DNA of 64,000 nt from Agaricus subrufescens. Lineage: Eukaryota; Basidiomycota; Agaricomycetes; Agaricales; Agaricaceae. Within the stretch, counting starts at the first letter, position 1. The number at the start of each line of letters is the position of its first letter. Location of the stretch: contig CM057059.1 in NCBI GenBank assembly GCA_029945375.1, positions 3,534,001 through 3,598,000 of the forward strand. Reading direction: 5' to 3'. Below are positions 23,558-36,265 of this stretch, one piece after another. The position numbers and the translations under genes are program-made. Under the pieces are notes generated by a model that saw nothing but the letters and a program-made list of their open reading frames with translations, made no database searches and was not told where the DNA came from.

Positions 23558-24750
23558 ATGTCGCTACCTCCCCTGTCTATTCTTGATCGCACAAAGAATT
23601 TATTCAGGCACCGGAAGCGGCGACTACGGCCTCCGTCAACCCTCCCCGATGAGGAAACTAGTAAATGTACAAGTTTGCTGTTATCGACGATGTGCTCATG
23701 TATACTGTGAGATCTGTCTCTATGACGGATCTTCGGGTTGCTTTTGATATGACAGTGTTCGAACTATTGGAGCCATATACATGCCTAGATGCAATAAAAT
23801 ACTCTAGCGCCAGATATCCTCCACCAAAATGACATCCTCAAACGCGGCTGAAGATTAGGAAGAGACTCAAGCGGCGGCTTATGAACGAGCCTGGTGGATG
23901 GAAGATGCTGTGGGTCCGTGGCTCTGCTGGGACCGGAAAATCTGTGGTTGCACACTCCTTTGGTGATTCCTGTGGGAAAGAAAGGAGGCATGGGGCACCC
24001 TATTTCCTTTCCCGTACCGTTGGCAGAGACAAGCTCCCAACTGTAGTGCCCACCATCGTCCTCAGAGTGCAATCTCCATGTCTGTCATCAGCATGATAGT
24101 TTACCTGGCCTGACCTGGGTGCCGGAAACCATCGAACGGGTGCTGTGGCATTCAATTGTGGGATACCTTGAGCGGGGCTTATTTGATCCCGATTGTGGTC
24201 TGCAATCAGATGGTGTCAACAAGAATATTCTCTTCCAGTTCTCTGACATTGATTTTCGATATTAGCACCCATGGAATATTATTATTCTTATCCACCTCTG
24301 TGGGCTGGTGAATGCCTGCCTCGTTTCTCGCGTTAGCTTGAGTGCTGATGCATCTGTAGGAACTTGCCACTGGAATTGCGCGCACGGAACCGTCCAGCCC
24401 CTCTGATAATCAATTACTCAAGTATTTCGACTTCGTGATAGGAGGTGAGATTGCCCGACCAGTCGTGTTCCGGGTAAAAATGGTAAGCTCTACACCTTCG
24501 TTTTGGTTATACACTGGGCTGCTGCCAGGAACCACCCAACGATGAATGGATTCGGGAGTACTTTTTTATTGGGAATGGTACTAGGTCGATCATTGCTTGG
24601 AGGGTGTCCTTGCCAACTTTAGATGGAAATGCTGAATTTTTTTCGCTTCGCTGTGATGAGGAGCAGCCCGAAACATAGATATTTCTTCATAGCAGCTACC
24701 TTAACGGAACCGGATGGGATGAAGCAAGAGCTGTATTGGAAATGAGTTAA
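23558..24750 (+). pseudogene. Broken NACHT subfamily A copy (A3)
   Basis: The first exon is recognisable (MSLPPLSILDRTKNLFRHRK). Exon 2 with the AFSNARDF motif is missing. The NACHT exon begins VFELLEPYTCLDAIKYSSA but has TGA in place of the cysteine codon of 'PPPKCHP' (near 23830). It keeps Walker A GSAGTGKS, then stops after VVPTIV: about 1 kb covering Walker B and the rest of the domain is deleted. Sequence resumes at about 24095 in the C-terminal region (LPGLTWVPE) with another stop inside FRY-HPW. The last exons run to TAA at 24748-24750. It is a dead copy. Confidence 0.88.
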
Positions 24751-24908
24751 ATTTATTTTCATGAAACATTTCCACAAGAATTTGGTGTCGGTAGACACAG
24801 GAACAGGTAAGTGTTGGGCCAAACTATTACTTCATAGTAATCAAAAAGTCATAGGACTACATAGTCGACCTACTATACACTCTTCTGAACGACTTCTATT
24901 TCCTTAAT

Positions 24909-26492
24909 CTAACTACATCCGGCACACAATTTCTTGTCATTCCATGTGACCTTTAGGCGACGGTCACCTACAATTGACCTCAACTCTTTTCGCAACTCAA
25001 GAGACCATTCTTCATCCACTACCTGAGCTGTGTTCACCTTGATATGGAAATACGACTTCTCACCAATTCGCCATCTTGTAAGCAAATCCAGGATACAGTG
25101 AGGCTCGATCCGAGAGTCGCAGCCCAAGATTAGGAACGTAAGAAGGGGCCAGTATTGGGGACCAAGGTGGCCGTATCCATCATCGTTCGGTGCTAGTGCT
25201 CGAATGGCGTTCAAAAAAGGTTGAACTTTAGCAGAGTTGATACCCAGATTCTCAAGCCTAGGCAATGATAACCCGAAAAGTTGGCGTAGATCGTCGTATC
25301 GCCATGTCGTGGAAAAGGTATGTATGATAAGAGTTGTAAGCGTCGCGGACACATTACCGAAGAGCAATCTGACCCCGTCGAGCTTTCCCTGTTGGTAATG
25401 CTGGATGTGAAGAAAAGAAAGTGAAGCAAGTTGAAGGTTCTGTGCGGACTGGGTTGTATCCAGCCCACGGTTGACCGCCCACGTCATCCGTTGGAGATGA
25501 TTCAAAGCGAGGGGACTGTGAAATGGTGCTGGAGTTGCGATATCAGTATATATGTCCTGGTCGTTGTGGGCAAGGCACTCGATTAGGTTGGGACATTGGT
25601 AGACGAGCGAGAGTTGTACAACTTCCGACACGTTGTACAGGTGTAAAACCTGCACGGATGGAGGGAGAGCAGTTGGAAGTGCCAGATATGTCCCCGTAAC
25701 GACAACTCGTGTTAAGGTGTTAAGTGCACTCAAATCGAAACAAAGGCACCCTTCATCGTCTGCTCCTTTGAATGCAGGCGTGTCGTGTTTGATAGAAAAA
25801 GCATCGAGCATGGGGGAGGATGATTGGAGTTTCTTTATCCAAGCGTTAGCGGTGTCCTCAAAGTGATTCAGCTCGAACGCTCTGATTTTACGTGAGATAT
25901 CAGAGCTGAGGAGGGTTTCAACGACCGAGGGTATCTCTGCTTCGTGAAGCGCTTCCCAAACAGAGACGCCGACATAAGGTGAAAGGGTAGTACAATGCCG
26001 AAGTAAAGACACGAATTTGTCAATGTTATTCATTTTGAAGATTTTTAATGGTATTCTCTTCCACAATTCTGGCGTATCCAGAGCAACTTGGCGAAATTGA
26101 GTCGAAACAGAGCTCAACGTCAATGCTCTGCGAAGGCATATGGTATACGTCTTGAAATCTGCAAGGAGACCGTCCGTTCCTGGGTCAATAGTGAACTGGA
26201 ATATGTACGACAGAACCTCCACAGGTAGGGTATAGGCTGGCGAGCGCGCATTGCGCAGCTGGCATGACCGACGATGGAGCGTACGCCGTAACTTGATTAA
26301 TTGTAATATGTGGCTATCAAGCGAGGTGATCTGTTCATTGATGTGTACAAGCTTTGCCGACTCGCTTTCGTCAGTAGTGACGTGTGATTGAAGATAGTCG
26401 CAATGATGAGAGTTTCCCCTAGGGTCCATTTGTATTGTGAACGTTGATTGAATACTGTGGAATGATGACATCATTTTTATTATCATTGACAA
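24909..26492 (-). CDS. F-box protein
   Basis: A single-exon frame of 527 residues. Residues 89-99 (LPVEVLSYIFQ) match the start of an F-box-like domain, preceded by a helical stretch (HINEQITSLDSHILQLIKLR) common in agaricomycete F-box proteins. The rest reads as leucine-rich-type repeats and ends LRSIVGDRRLKVTW, shared with the other F-box genes here. F-box proteins bind Skp1 and bring substrates to an SCF ubiquitin ligase; the substrate is unknown. By alignment with the paralogue at 46976, the internal ATG at 26429 (MDPRGNSHHCDYL) may be the true start. No intron or defect is seen. Confidence 0.85.
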   Translation of the reverse strand: MSMIIKMMSSFHSIQSTFTIQMDPRGNSHHCDYLQSHVTTDESESAKLVHINEQITSLDSHILQLIKLRRTLHRRSCQLRNARSPAYTLPVEVLSYIFQFTIDPGTDGLLADFKTYTICLRRALTLSSVSTQFRQVALDTPELWKRIPLKIFKMNNIDKFVSLLRHCTTLSPYVGVSVWEALHEAEIPSVVETLLSSDISRKIRAFELNHFEDTANAWIKKLQSSSPMLDAFSIKHDTPAFKGADDEGCLCFDLSALNTLTRVVVTGTYLALPTALPPSVQVLHLYNVSEVVQLSLVYQCPNLIECLAHNDQDIYTDIATPAPFHSPLALNHLQRMTWAVNRGLDTTQSAQNLQLASLSFLHIQHYQQGKLDGVRLLFGNVSATLTTLIIHTFSTTWRYDDLRQLFGLSLPRLENLGINSAKVQPFLNAIRALAPNDDGYGHLGPQYWPLLTFLILGCDSRIEPHCILDLLTRWRIGEKSYFHIKVNTAQVVDEEWSLELRKELRSIVGDRRLKVTWNDKKLCAGCS

Positions 26493-26923
26493 AGCGACAG
26501 CAAAACTATCTCACAGGCGAGTATTTCCTCCGTTCAGTTGTGGATGATAGGTTCGATCTGGAGCAAACTGAGTAAACAAAGCCAAATACTTGTTAGTTAT
26601 GGATAGCAATCTCGTGATTGTCCATGCAGACAGGAATGGCTTAGGCTGTTCAAAAAGAACAGAGATGTGCATCCGAATAAGGACACAACGTCGTCTCGCT
26701 CGCTCACGACAAAGATGTAGATGCGTGAGCAAAGGGTGGTACTAGCCTCCAGCAGTTAGAATTTATTGAGATGTCAAATTGATGTATCATGGTGAACTAT
26801 CGTCAACGACGAACACCAGCTGTGTGCTGAGCTAGGTCAAATATATAAGTAATTTAGCTGTTTAAAAGATCCTGCTGACACTCATGCAGCGCTCCTACCC
26901 ATCCATACTACTATGGCACTCTC

Positions 26924-28369
26924 CTACAGTTGTTGTGTATCCCATACCACCTCTAGCTGACGGTCCCCGACAATCAACCTAAACTCGTCGCGCTGCTCGG
27001 CTGACCAATCTTCATCTCCGGTGCGGTATAACAGTTGCCCGGAGTATTTCATTTCTAAATAGAAATGGGATGTCCCACCCACTTTCCATTTCTTCAGCAA
27101 ATCCAGAAGAAAGCGAGCCCCCACCCGATGATTGGTACCAACAATTAAAGACTTAAGAGAGGGTAGATTCCGACTATGTTCGTCGTCTATGGGCGTGAGC
27201 GCTTGGAGAACATTCTGCGGCGAGTCTTCATAATATTCGGTGCGAATGTCCAGATTTTGGAGGTTAGGAAATGATATGCTACAAAGTTGACGCATATTCT
27301 GGTATTCCAGTTCAGTGGAACTTATATATATACTGAAGGTCGTAAGTGTCGCTGATACGTTGGAGCAAAGTAATTTAATGGATTCGAATTCTTGTTCATC
27401 CGGGCCCATTTCCTGGTCCTCGTCATAGAATAGATCAAGGATCTGCAAAGCAGGTAATTGGAGGTTCTGTACGGAAGATATGGTCTCCAGACCACGATCC
27501 GTCCCCCAATTTAAGCGTTTAAGATTCTTGAGGGTAAGGGGATTGGTGAATCCGGTAGAATCTGGGTAGCTATCAGCATACCACGAGAAACACTCGGTAA
27601 GATTAGGGCATTGGTGAAGTATGGAAATCTGGACCTCTTGCGGTACTTCGTTCAGACTTAAAACTTGCACAGAGGAAGGGATTCCAACTGGGAGCTCCAG
27701 TTGTGGCACCTTCAGGATAAGTTTTGTGACTGAATTAAGTGCCCCTAAATCAACAGTAGACATTTCTCGGCACGTTCCATAATCTCCAGTAGCTATAACT
27801 AGGCAATCGAGTATCGGAAAGGGGGTCGCTTGGAGCTTGTCTAGCCAAAGCGATGGATTGATCGAGCACCGCAAATCAAGAGCCTTCACTTTTTGCGCCA
27901 TCTCTGGGGTAAGAAGGGTTTCAATGACGGAAAAGGCAGCCTCTCCATCCAGTCCTTCCTCTCGTATGGAGGCCTTGATATAGGGGGCGAGGATCGTACA
28001 ATGTTGAATTGCGGCCGAAACCTTGTCGATTTCCCCTCCTGCATTTATTGGCACCCTCTTCCACAGATCTGGTGTACAGTACGCAACGTGGCGGAAATGG
28101 GACGACACGGCACTTAAGGTCAAAGCCTGAGAGAGGCATGAGGAATATGTGTTAAATGTAGGGTTGAGGAAAGGGGAGTCGAAGTTTGGATCAGTGGCCG
28201 GATCCATGACTTGCTGGAATATGCCCGACAAAACCTCATCAGGAAGTGCATCTATAGGCGCTGACCTGTGGCTTAACGGATGCGAGTGGGCATTATCATC
28301 AAGCGACCCAGCTCGCTCATCGAATTGAACATACCCTGTTGCGTCAATAGAAGTTGGAGATTGTGGCAT
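26924..28369 (-). CDS. F-box protein
   Basis: A single-exon frame of 481 residues. LPDEVLSGIF at residues 42-51 is the F-box-like start. The helical stretch of its neighbour is replaced by a short acidic, histidine-containing N-terminus. The downstream order is the family pattern: LTLSAVSSHFRHVA, TPDLWKRVPI, IPSSVQVLSL, QCPNLTECF, NVSATLTTFSI and the ending LIVGDRQLEVVWD. It lies 430 bases from the previous F-box gene on the same strand, so the pair probably arose by tandem duplication. The likely role is SCF ubiquitin-ligase substrate choice, with unknown substrate. Confidence 0.85.
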   Translation of the reverse strand: MPQSPTSIDATGYVQFDERAGSLDDNAHSHPLSHRSAPIDALPDEVLSGIFQQVMDPATDPNFDSPFLNPTFNTYSSCLSQALTLSAVSSHFRHVAYCTPDLWKRVPINAGGEIDKVSAAIQHCTILAPYIKASIREEGLDGEAAFSVIETLLTPEMAQKVKALDLRCSINPSLWLDKLQATPFPILDCLVIATGDYGTCREMSTVDLGALNSVTKLILKVPQLELPVGIPSSVQVLSLNEVPQEVQISILHQCPNLTECFSWYADSYPDSTGFTNPLTLKNLKRLNWGTDRGLETISSVQNLQLPALQILDLFYDEDQEMGPDEQEFESIKLLCSNVSATLTTFSIYISSTELEYQNMRQLCSISFPNLQNLDIRTEYYEDSPQNVLQALTPIDDEHSRNLPSLKSLIVGTNHRVGARFLLDLLKKWKVGGTSHFYLEMKYSGQLLYRTGDEDWSAEQRDEFRLIVGDRQLEVVWDTQQL

Positions 28370-29679
28370 AGTAGAGGAAAAGACGGCGGACGCGCGACAA
28401 CGGCGACGTGGGGGTCTGAGTAAAAAAAAAAAGTGTCAGGAACTCAGCGGAATCTACAATTCAAATATCATGTGGATTCATTTTGATGAATAAAATAGAT
28501 TATATGACTCATCAGATCAAAGGCCAAGGGTTTACCCTGGTTTCAACGTTCAAACAAACAATTCGATGTCAAATGATGGTTTTGCATTCACCTGCAATAA
28601 TTCTGGTGGCTGGTACACGCAGAACTTGTGTGTGAGTAGCAAGATGTTATTTAAAAGGTTAGTAATTACGGGGAAGGGCGCTGACAGGTTGACTATGTCA
28701 CGCGTTCTACTATAAGAGTGGCAAGTACCAAAGGCGGGACGCGACATTGATTAATTTTGCATGTTCAGGAAGTGCCCAGAGGGCAATCGCTCCTGATCTT
28801 TTCTGATACGAAAGTTTATTTTATAAATTGCGATTATGGGTAGGAATCTTGCTATGAATATAACTCACCAATCAATTACCTGTAAAACCGCCCCTCAGAA
28901 GGTTTTCCCCGTCGCGCCTGACGCATCCTAGTGTTTTGCTCGCTCTATTGTAATCTCGGCCTTTCAGATAACTAACTGAAACCATTCCTCGGAGATTCGG
29001 GGAGCAGGTCATCAGATTGATCACAAGCCGCCATGAGGTCCACCTTTCAGAAATGACGGACATGAAATCGGCATCCTTGTGGCGCAAAGAGCTCTCAAAT
29101 ACCAAACATAGCAGCATTACTATCAGCAACAATCGACGGTCAACAATTTTCCGGCTAAATTCCTCGTATAACACCAGACAAAAACCTAAGCCGTACAACG
29201 AAGGGAGATTATCAACACAATGGAAAAAAAGGGAAATTTAAATCACGAGGACAATACATAAGATACGGTGGAAAAACACAAACACAACACTAGGGCTACA
29301 AATACAAGCCATACTTGGAAACAAAACAGAAAAAAAATGAAAAGAAAAAGGTGGATCGCAAGCAACTAATACACAAACGTGCAGAACAAAAAAAACACTG
29401 CGACGACCGTGATAACAAAAAAGCCCGATAGTGAAGAGGTGTTCTGGCCTAGGTCTGATTCGACAGCAACATGAGGAAGGGCAGAGGGTATGAAGAGAAC
29501 GTGTTAAAGGACGAGAAAAGGTTGAGATTCAAGAGGCGTGCCATGGATGAAAATAGATCTAACATAAAATCACAAGCAAGGAAAGAAGGGAGATGGGGAA
29601 ACAAATTGCCAATGATAATCAACAAATATGGGATGTAACCAAAGCCTCAATGGACGGCTAAGTGTTTGGGACCCATTGG
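28370..29679. other. Intergenic, no supported gene
   Basis: The left part should hold the F-box promoter. The right part (29200-29670), A-rich on the plus strand, is probably the 3' UTR of the 998-residue gene. Confidence 0.45.
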
Positions 29680-32600
29680 TCATGCCCCTCGATCACATTC
29701 ACTCGTGAATCTCGCCGTACTACCATCGTCATTGTCGTGGCCCTCTCCTTCACTCCCGGATCCAATAGTTATACTCGTCGTAATCATCGCGCGAAGTTTC
29801 GCAGCTTTATACCAAGCAACGTAATCGTCACTTTCTATCTCCTTTTCTTCCTCTTCCCTACCATCTCCAATTTCACTCGTCATATCACCATCGTCATCTT
29901 CAGGGGGTGAACGATGACGACAGCGACGGCGATGATTACTTTTACGTAGCCGTGAATCCGGCGGAGATAGTGACCTTGATCTTGATATAGATTCCGACGA
30001 TGAAGTCAGATTTTCTAACCCTCCTGACCGCGATGATCTCCAATTAGCTTTTGATAATGATCCCACGCGAACCTCCTGCTCCCCTTCATCGTCATTCGTC
30101 CTCGCTCTCTTCGTTTTCTTCGTCATCACGCCACCATACCTTCTTCGTCCTTCTACCAAATCCTGACTGTCTTCATCATCCTCCAATTCCTCACTACTCC
30201 TTTTCCTTTGGATCGGTGGTTCTACCAGTGCAGGTGTTGTGATCTTGTTCACCCCCTTCGATTTCTCTTTCCTTTGCCTTTTCGTAGGCGAACCTGAACG
30301 CCCTCTTTCTTCTCTATCCTCAATTTCATCAACCGATCTTTTCCTTCTAGTCGCGAGAATCGATGGTGGGATCCTCACAATCATCTTCTCACTCTCCTCT
30401 TCATCTTCTTCAACGTCCCTTCCTCCATCTCTTTGCTCTTGTTCTTCTACGTCAACCACATCAGCCTCTTCGTCCTCATCAAACTCATACTCTTCCTCGC
30501 CGGAATATTCTAGTTCAGAGACTTCCTGCAATTGTATTTGTAGTGGGGATTGTTCAGAATACCGCCGTAATCGCTGCTGTTCTTGAAGTTGTTGTTTTTG
30601 AGTGGTGGTAGGTGATAACGGCTGACCTTCCTGCTGCGAATCGTTGAGATACTAGCATTAAGGATTGGTATGGGATAGCGCTTACATTACTCAAAGCATT
30701 GGCTGCAGCCACAGCCCGTTCACATATCCGGCACCGACAATGATACAAGGGCGCACAAGCTTCCCTCCAAATCTATTATAAGAAAATCAACCTAATTTCG
30801 TGATTGACAAAAAAGGGAAAGAGACATACATTTTTAAATGCCTCAATGCTATACTGAGGTAAATGGGAGATAGACCGCGGGATATACGGAATAGACCTCA
30901 AGATCCGTGGGGGATTCAAAACCGGGTCCACCGGTATGATAACCTTCTCCGACACATTAAGTATATCCCAATCCGTCATCGAGGTTTGTTCCTTGTGACT
31001 GGACTGTTGTTCCGTCAATAATGGAGTCTTTTTGTCATCCATATCGCCGGGAGGGGGCGGTGAAGGCGTGGTCTGCAAAGTCGTCGTTGACAGCACAGGG
31101 CTTGTGGTTGTGGAACCTACGCTTTCACTTCCACCGCTATTTGTGCTACTTGTCGTACTCGTCGTACTTCTCATACTTCTCGCATCATCTTCTCGATTGG
31201 TTGCACTGCTCCGGCTTGATCGTTGTGCCTCTTCATCATTTTTTCTTCGTTCAACCCAGTCGTACCCATCAAACCAGACCCCTTCCTCCTCCCTCAGTAC
31301 TCTCGCTACATCTTCCAATGACAGTCTGGACGCCTTGAGCGTAGGCTCATCCTTCCCGTCAGCCATTGCGCACTCGATAGCGATGCGCCGGACAATATTC
31401 CTCATGGGGGGTAACAAGATAAGTCGGAGCTGCTGACCAAAAGCGAAGCAGGCTTGATGGCAAAGTTCCCATGATGGGGGCACCTCAGCCTTGACAACGG
31501 CAGGAGAAGGATGTGGAGCACTTGTACGATCTTCTACTGTCCAGGGACAAGGGTGATCGGCGGGCATGTCAAAGGCCTTCCCAGGAACGATATTTCTGAA
31601 CCAGGTGTCCGCCGGACTAATCCAGTAGCCATCTAAGATTCTTGTCCGAGCCCAGTCGCCAAGGGCAAGATCTTTCACACCACGTTCTTCCAACTGCATC
31701 AACTCTGCATCTTCCTCTTCCTCTTCCTCTTCCTCGGCCAGCGATTCATCCCAATTCCCGTATTCTGCGTCTTCACGCACGCTTGAGCTACGGGAGGGAT
31801 AAGAGTTGAATTTGGCAGCGGCGAGTGCTTGTTGCATCATGTCATCCAGCCGAGTAAACTTGCGTAACCAATATTTCTCGCGAGCTAAATTGATGACAGT
31901 ACTGATGGTTCCTTCGGCCATCTCGACAAAACCCTCGACAGTTTGTCGTGTTTCCCAGTCATCACTTGACAATTCAATGCCCCCGATGGCTTCTTGATCT
32001 CTCGAATTTAGACTTGCCTTCTTCCACAGCCACTCATGGCGACAATTACGACACGTCGCATCCACGCCGGGCCACATCTCTTTGTCATCGTTTTTAGCAA
32101 CGCCCACTTGTAGATCGTTCGAGGTATAGAGGTTCGCTGGAGTCAGTTCATACGTTGGCGATTCGCGCAGACACAGGCCGCAGAAAGCGAGTCTACGGTG
32201 GTCGTGATCTCTGCAGATGGGGACATATCCGAGGATATAAGTACCAGCGTTCCGCTTAGCGCAAGCGAGACCACGGGTTGTGGTGGGGTAATTTATGCGG
32301 CACACGAGACAGCTCAGGCTGATTATGTGACGAAAATGGCGGTACGGGGTTATACGGTACGGTCGAAGGGGGACTGGAGAAACTCTGGCGAGATCAGGGT
32401 GTGGTGTGATTACAGCGAATTGACCGAGAAAATCTGTAGGGTCGACGAGGGTGACAGCCTGCTGCCAAAAGAGATGCGTTTCGACTGGAGCAAGGAGATG
32501 TCACTGATGATCGCTGACGTGAAGAGCAGACGTACGGGCAAGGTCCCACTCGGGACAGACGGCCATGAGATTCCTCTCGAGGTCAAAGGCGTCGCGTATG

Positions 32601-32891
32601 ACGGTGAACACCATCCGGTGGTGCCAGAGTTCGCGCACATCCCAGGTCGATGGCGTGTACGTCGTAGCCGCCCTGTCCCATAGATAAAAGGTCGCAACGT
32701 GTCTGGCGCTGCGGGGTCAGCACAGGAGCGCAACGCGCGTGTGGCGCATATAGGCTGTGGGGCGGGAGTTGTGCTGCTCACCGGACGAGTTCTTCTGGCA
32801 GATGCGGCCAGGAACTAGATGTGTGCTTTCCCTTGCACGTGGGGGGCGGCGAGCTGGGCGTCGTGGACGACGTGGTGGACGATGAGCTCAT
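29680..32891 (-). CDS. Conserved acidic protein of unknown function, 998 residues
   Basis: Five exons read downward (32782-32891, 32536-32708, 30830-32484, 30686-30772, 29680-30651) join in phase. The N-terminus is serine/proline-rich, then WPHLPEELVR, an F-box-like helix, and TWDVRELWHHRMVFTVIRD. The middle has paired cysteines (SCLVCRINYP, FCGLCLRE, CRNCRHEWLW) that may bind zinc, and ALGDWARTRILDGYWISPAD. A second cysteine cluster (CAPLYHCRCRICERA) precedes a long acidic C-terminus with basic clusters such as KRQRKEKSK. It resembles a single-copy agaricomycete protein with no assigned role; a nuclear site is inferred from the acidic and basic tracts. The last acceptor could instead be at 30633, shortening the protein by six residues. 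Confidence 0.82.
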
Positions 32892-33023
32892 TGCTGGGGT
32901 CGGTCCGCGGTGGTCAGTGCGCTGATTTTCGGTGGACACTGGAGTGACGGGTGACGCTGTCACTCGCCGTCACTCCTGAGCTGGATCATAGATGTATATT
33001 CCCACGCACAGACCAGTCTATTC

Positions 33024-35488
33024 TTAGATTCTACGCTTAATCTGCCGCTGCACCCGCTCGACGTAGGCGTCCAGGCCAGCGTCCCACCGCTTCAGCTGCC
33101 CCTGCCTAGTGATAGTATACAGCACAGATCCTTCGTCCTTGTCGTCGTCCCTGTCGTCGTCCTCGCGGTCGCCCTCGATGACCTGCTTCAGGAACCAGAT
33201 GTCGTGGCTGACTACCACCAGCGCCCCCTCGAAGCCGCACAACGCCTCGACCAGCGACTCCACGGTGCCCATGTCGAGATGGTTTGTAATCTCATCGAGC
33301 AGTAGCACATGGGGCCGGTGGAATGTGATGAGCGCCAAGGCAACTCGGTTGCGCTGTCCACCGCTCAATGTCCTGATCGGCCGAGTGACTGCCTCTCCAC
33401 CTATCCCATAGGACCCGAAATGAGACCTTGCTTCGTTCTCGCTCATAACCACGTCGGCATACGTCTTTGCCAATTGCTGAAGCGGTGTTAGCGACAACTC
33501 GAGTTGGTCCACCGTGTGCTGAGAAAAGTACCCGATACGAAGTCGGTGGTGTTTCTTCACCTCGCCCGAAGTGGGCTTCAATTCTCCAGCGAGAAGATTC
33601 ATGAGTGTGGATTTTCCGCAACCGTTAGGCCCTAGGAGCCCGATGCGCATCTCGGGGCCTACGTCGAGGGATACTTTGTTCATCACAATCGGTGATACCG
33701 GAGTTTTTCCATACCTGAATGAAACCTCGGATAATTGAAGGAACGTTTTCCCCGGGAAATTAAAAGGCTCCGGCGGGGGAAGCAGAATGGGGACTGTCTT
33801 GAACCCTTGCTCTATGATAATCTCTTCCCGGTAATACCCGTGTTTACTCATCTGGAATCGTTTTCCGTCTTCCAGTCTCTCCATTCCCATCCGGTCCAGT
33901 TTCTGTTGACACAGGTGTCATCGTTACTGCTTAGAATGATGACCATCACTCACCTTCTTTCGCGAAGCAACCATGCCTAGACGTTTGTCATCCCCTGTGG
34001 ACTTGGCGCGGGAAACATTCTTCTGAATACTGGTTATGATCTGTTTCTTCCGTTTCATCTCGAGCTACCATATTGTTGTCACCATGCGCCAGGAGGTAGA
34101 AGCTGAAGCACACACCTCTTTCAATCTTGTCTTCCTCCGTCGTTGCTCCTCGGTATTCGTCTCCCAATCATCATAATTTCCCGCATGGTATCTCAACTGT
34201 TTGTCCTTGAATATAATGGTCTCATCCGTCACGGCATCCAAGAAACTCCTATCATGGGAAACGACTACAATCGTCTTCCCATCCGTTCCATTAACTAGAT
34301 AATCCTGTAACCATAAGATCGCAGGTAAATCCAAGTGATTCGCTATCGCAATTCAGCCATTCCATCCACTGAAACACCGTTGTCCCACTCACTAGGTTCA
34401 TCCAGCAACAAAACATCAAGATTCACAAACAATGCTTTTCCAAGCATAACTCTCATCCTCCACCCTCCACTTAACCCGCCAATCAAACCGATATCCTTCC
34501 CCTCCTTCCCCAAATCCTCGTCCTTAAATCCCAACCCCTTCAAAATCCCCTTGGCTCTCCCTTCATCGCCGTCCAAATCCAAAGCTTCATAAGCCCCAAA
34601 AATCTCACTCATCACATCGTTCACCATTTGAGCCGTTATATACGTTTGAGGATTCTGATTCTTAAGATCGGTCAGCTCGGAAGAGAGGGCAAGAGCTTTT
34701 TGACGAGATGTGTGACCTCGTTGGCCGGATTGTTTGATAGCTTGTTTTTGTGCTGATGTGAGAGAGGATTGTAAACGAGAGATGAGTATATTGTGGATCG
34801 TAACATTCATGGAGGCATCGGAAGACGTTTTAGAAGCGCTCTGTAAAGCTAAAGTAATGTTAATCCCGAGTCGTTCAGAAGGGTATATATACCTTCGGCT
34901 TCACGAATAACCCTCACCCTCTCTGTATCAGCACCCAGCAATTCCTCCAATATGGTCCTACCAGGAACAAACTCCTCCAATTGCGCGATATGCAGAATCC
35001 GCACATTTTGCGGTAACCCGATAAGGATATTATTCCCCAATACATGCATCAAAACTGTCCGGAATGTTTAAAAAACACACAGTGCTAGAATAAGTGTCAC
35101 ACATACTGGATTTCCCAACTCCATTCTGCCCAACCATCCCATACCTCACACCTTCCTTCAACCTCAAATGTGCATCACATAAAATCTCTCTATCACCAAT
35201 CCCGATATTAACCCCTTTAATATCAATATCCGTATTGTTAGCATCAAACGTTTCTCGGTGAAAGCGACTTTGCTGAGAGTAAGCGGTTAGTTCAACTTTA
35301 TCCTCGCCAAGGTATTCGACGTATTCGTTTTCGCTGATATCTTTCTTCTTGAGTTTACCAGTCTTCGATTTCTATACGTACAAAGTTAGGGAAAAACAGT
35401 CCGCGGCACAAAACTGGAAACGTACCTTCGCCGAAGATGGTTCCGTAATCTTGAGATTTTCAAGTTGAGTATCAAGATTTGACGACAT
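33024..35488 (-). CDS. ABCF-type twin ATPase
   Basis: Seven exons (35426-35488, 35107-35371, 34893-35054, 34393-34848, 34116-34342, 33954-34064, 33024-33902) give 720 residues. Two ABC cassettes without membrane segments are present. The first has GQNGVGKS, signature LSGGWRMRV and LLLDEPTNHLDLPA. The second has [21 protein letters not shown] and [14 protein letters not shown] lysine-rich linker ([15 protein letters not shown]) joins them, as in ABCF proteins that act on ribosomes in translation or biogenesis (Gcn20/Arb1 group). The second Walker B reads DEITNHLD where DEPTNHLD is usual; the catalytic glutamate remains. An acidic insert ([14 protein letters not shown]) lies near the C-terminus. 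I cannot say which yeast member is its orthologue. Confidence 0.9.
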
Positions 35489-36265
35489 CGATATATGGCC
35501 CAGTCGATAAGTAGTATGATCCAAATTTCGTCTTGTGGTAAAAACAGTATGAGCTTAACCAGACACTGAAGGAAGAGAGAGAAAAGGATCAGCTCTTCCG
35601 GTGAAGAGGCAAGTCGGAATTTGTAATTGAAGCCAAAGCAGGTCAGGGAGTCAGACGTTGATCGGAGCCGAACGCAGACGGGCCCTTCTTGATGACTTGT
35701 GCACGGTATTGTGTCTTCACGGTTCCGTAAGTCTCCACAGATCAGTGAGAGGAGGAGATCCGGCCTAAGCCAGGGCCCAACCGAAGTGTTCCAGGAATTC
35801 TTGGGTTGTGCAGTCGATGGTGCGAGATGTCACAACTACACTGTGACTCTTCAATATCGGGATCGTCATTGACAGGTGTTATATATATATGCATCCGAGC
35901 CAGGCGGATGCTGTCTTTGAATTCAACTTAAGAACAATGAACCAAGAACCAAGCCAGAAATAGTGAAGAGAGACCGTACTATGTAATATTGTATCTGTTG
36001 ACCTATCGGCGCTAGTTGGCCGCGCATGAACTGAGCCCTCCGAGTCCATTTGATCCAGCCAAATCAGTCATTTGGTTACGGAAATGGATAGTACTTGGCA
36101 ATGCATAATGGAGCTTGTTGGTACATAACGAGAGCTCCAAGTGACGTTGTGACTACTGGTTAACGTTAACATTGAGGATGTCCATTATTTTCAATAACAG
36201 ACCTCCACCTCCACGTCGGAACTCATACTTCAGTACTCAACGCCCACCACACCATCACCGATCCC
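35489..36265. other. Intergenic between divergent genes
   Basis: Promoter region of the ABCF gene on the left and of the F-box pseudogene on the right. A TATATATAT run occurs near 35881. No gene is supported. Confidence 0.5.

Noticed and set aside
30239..30611. Plus-strand frames rich in serine and leucine
   Set aside because: Shadows of the acidic coding tract on the minus strand.
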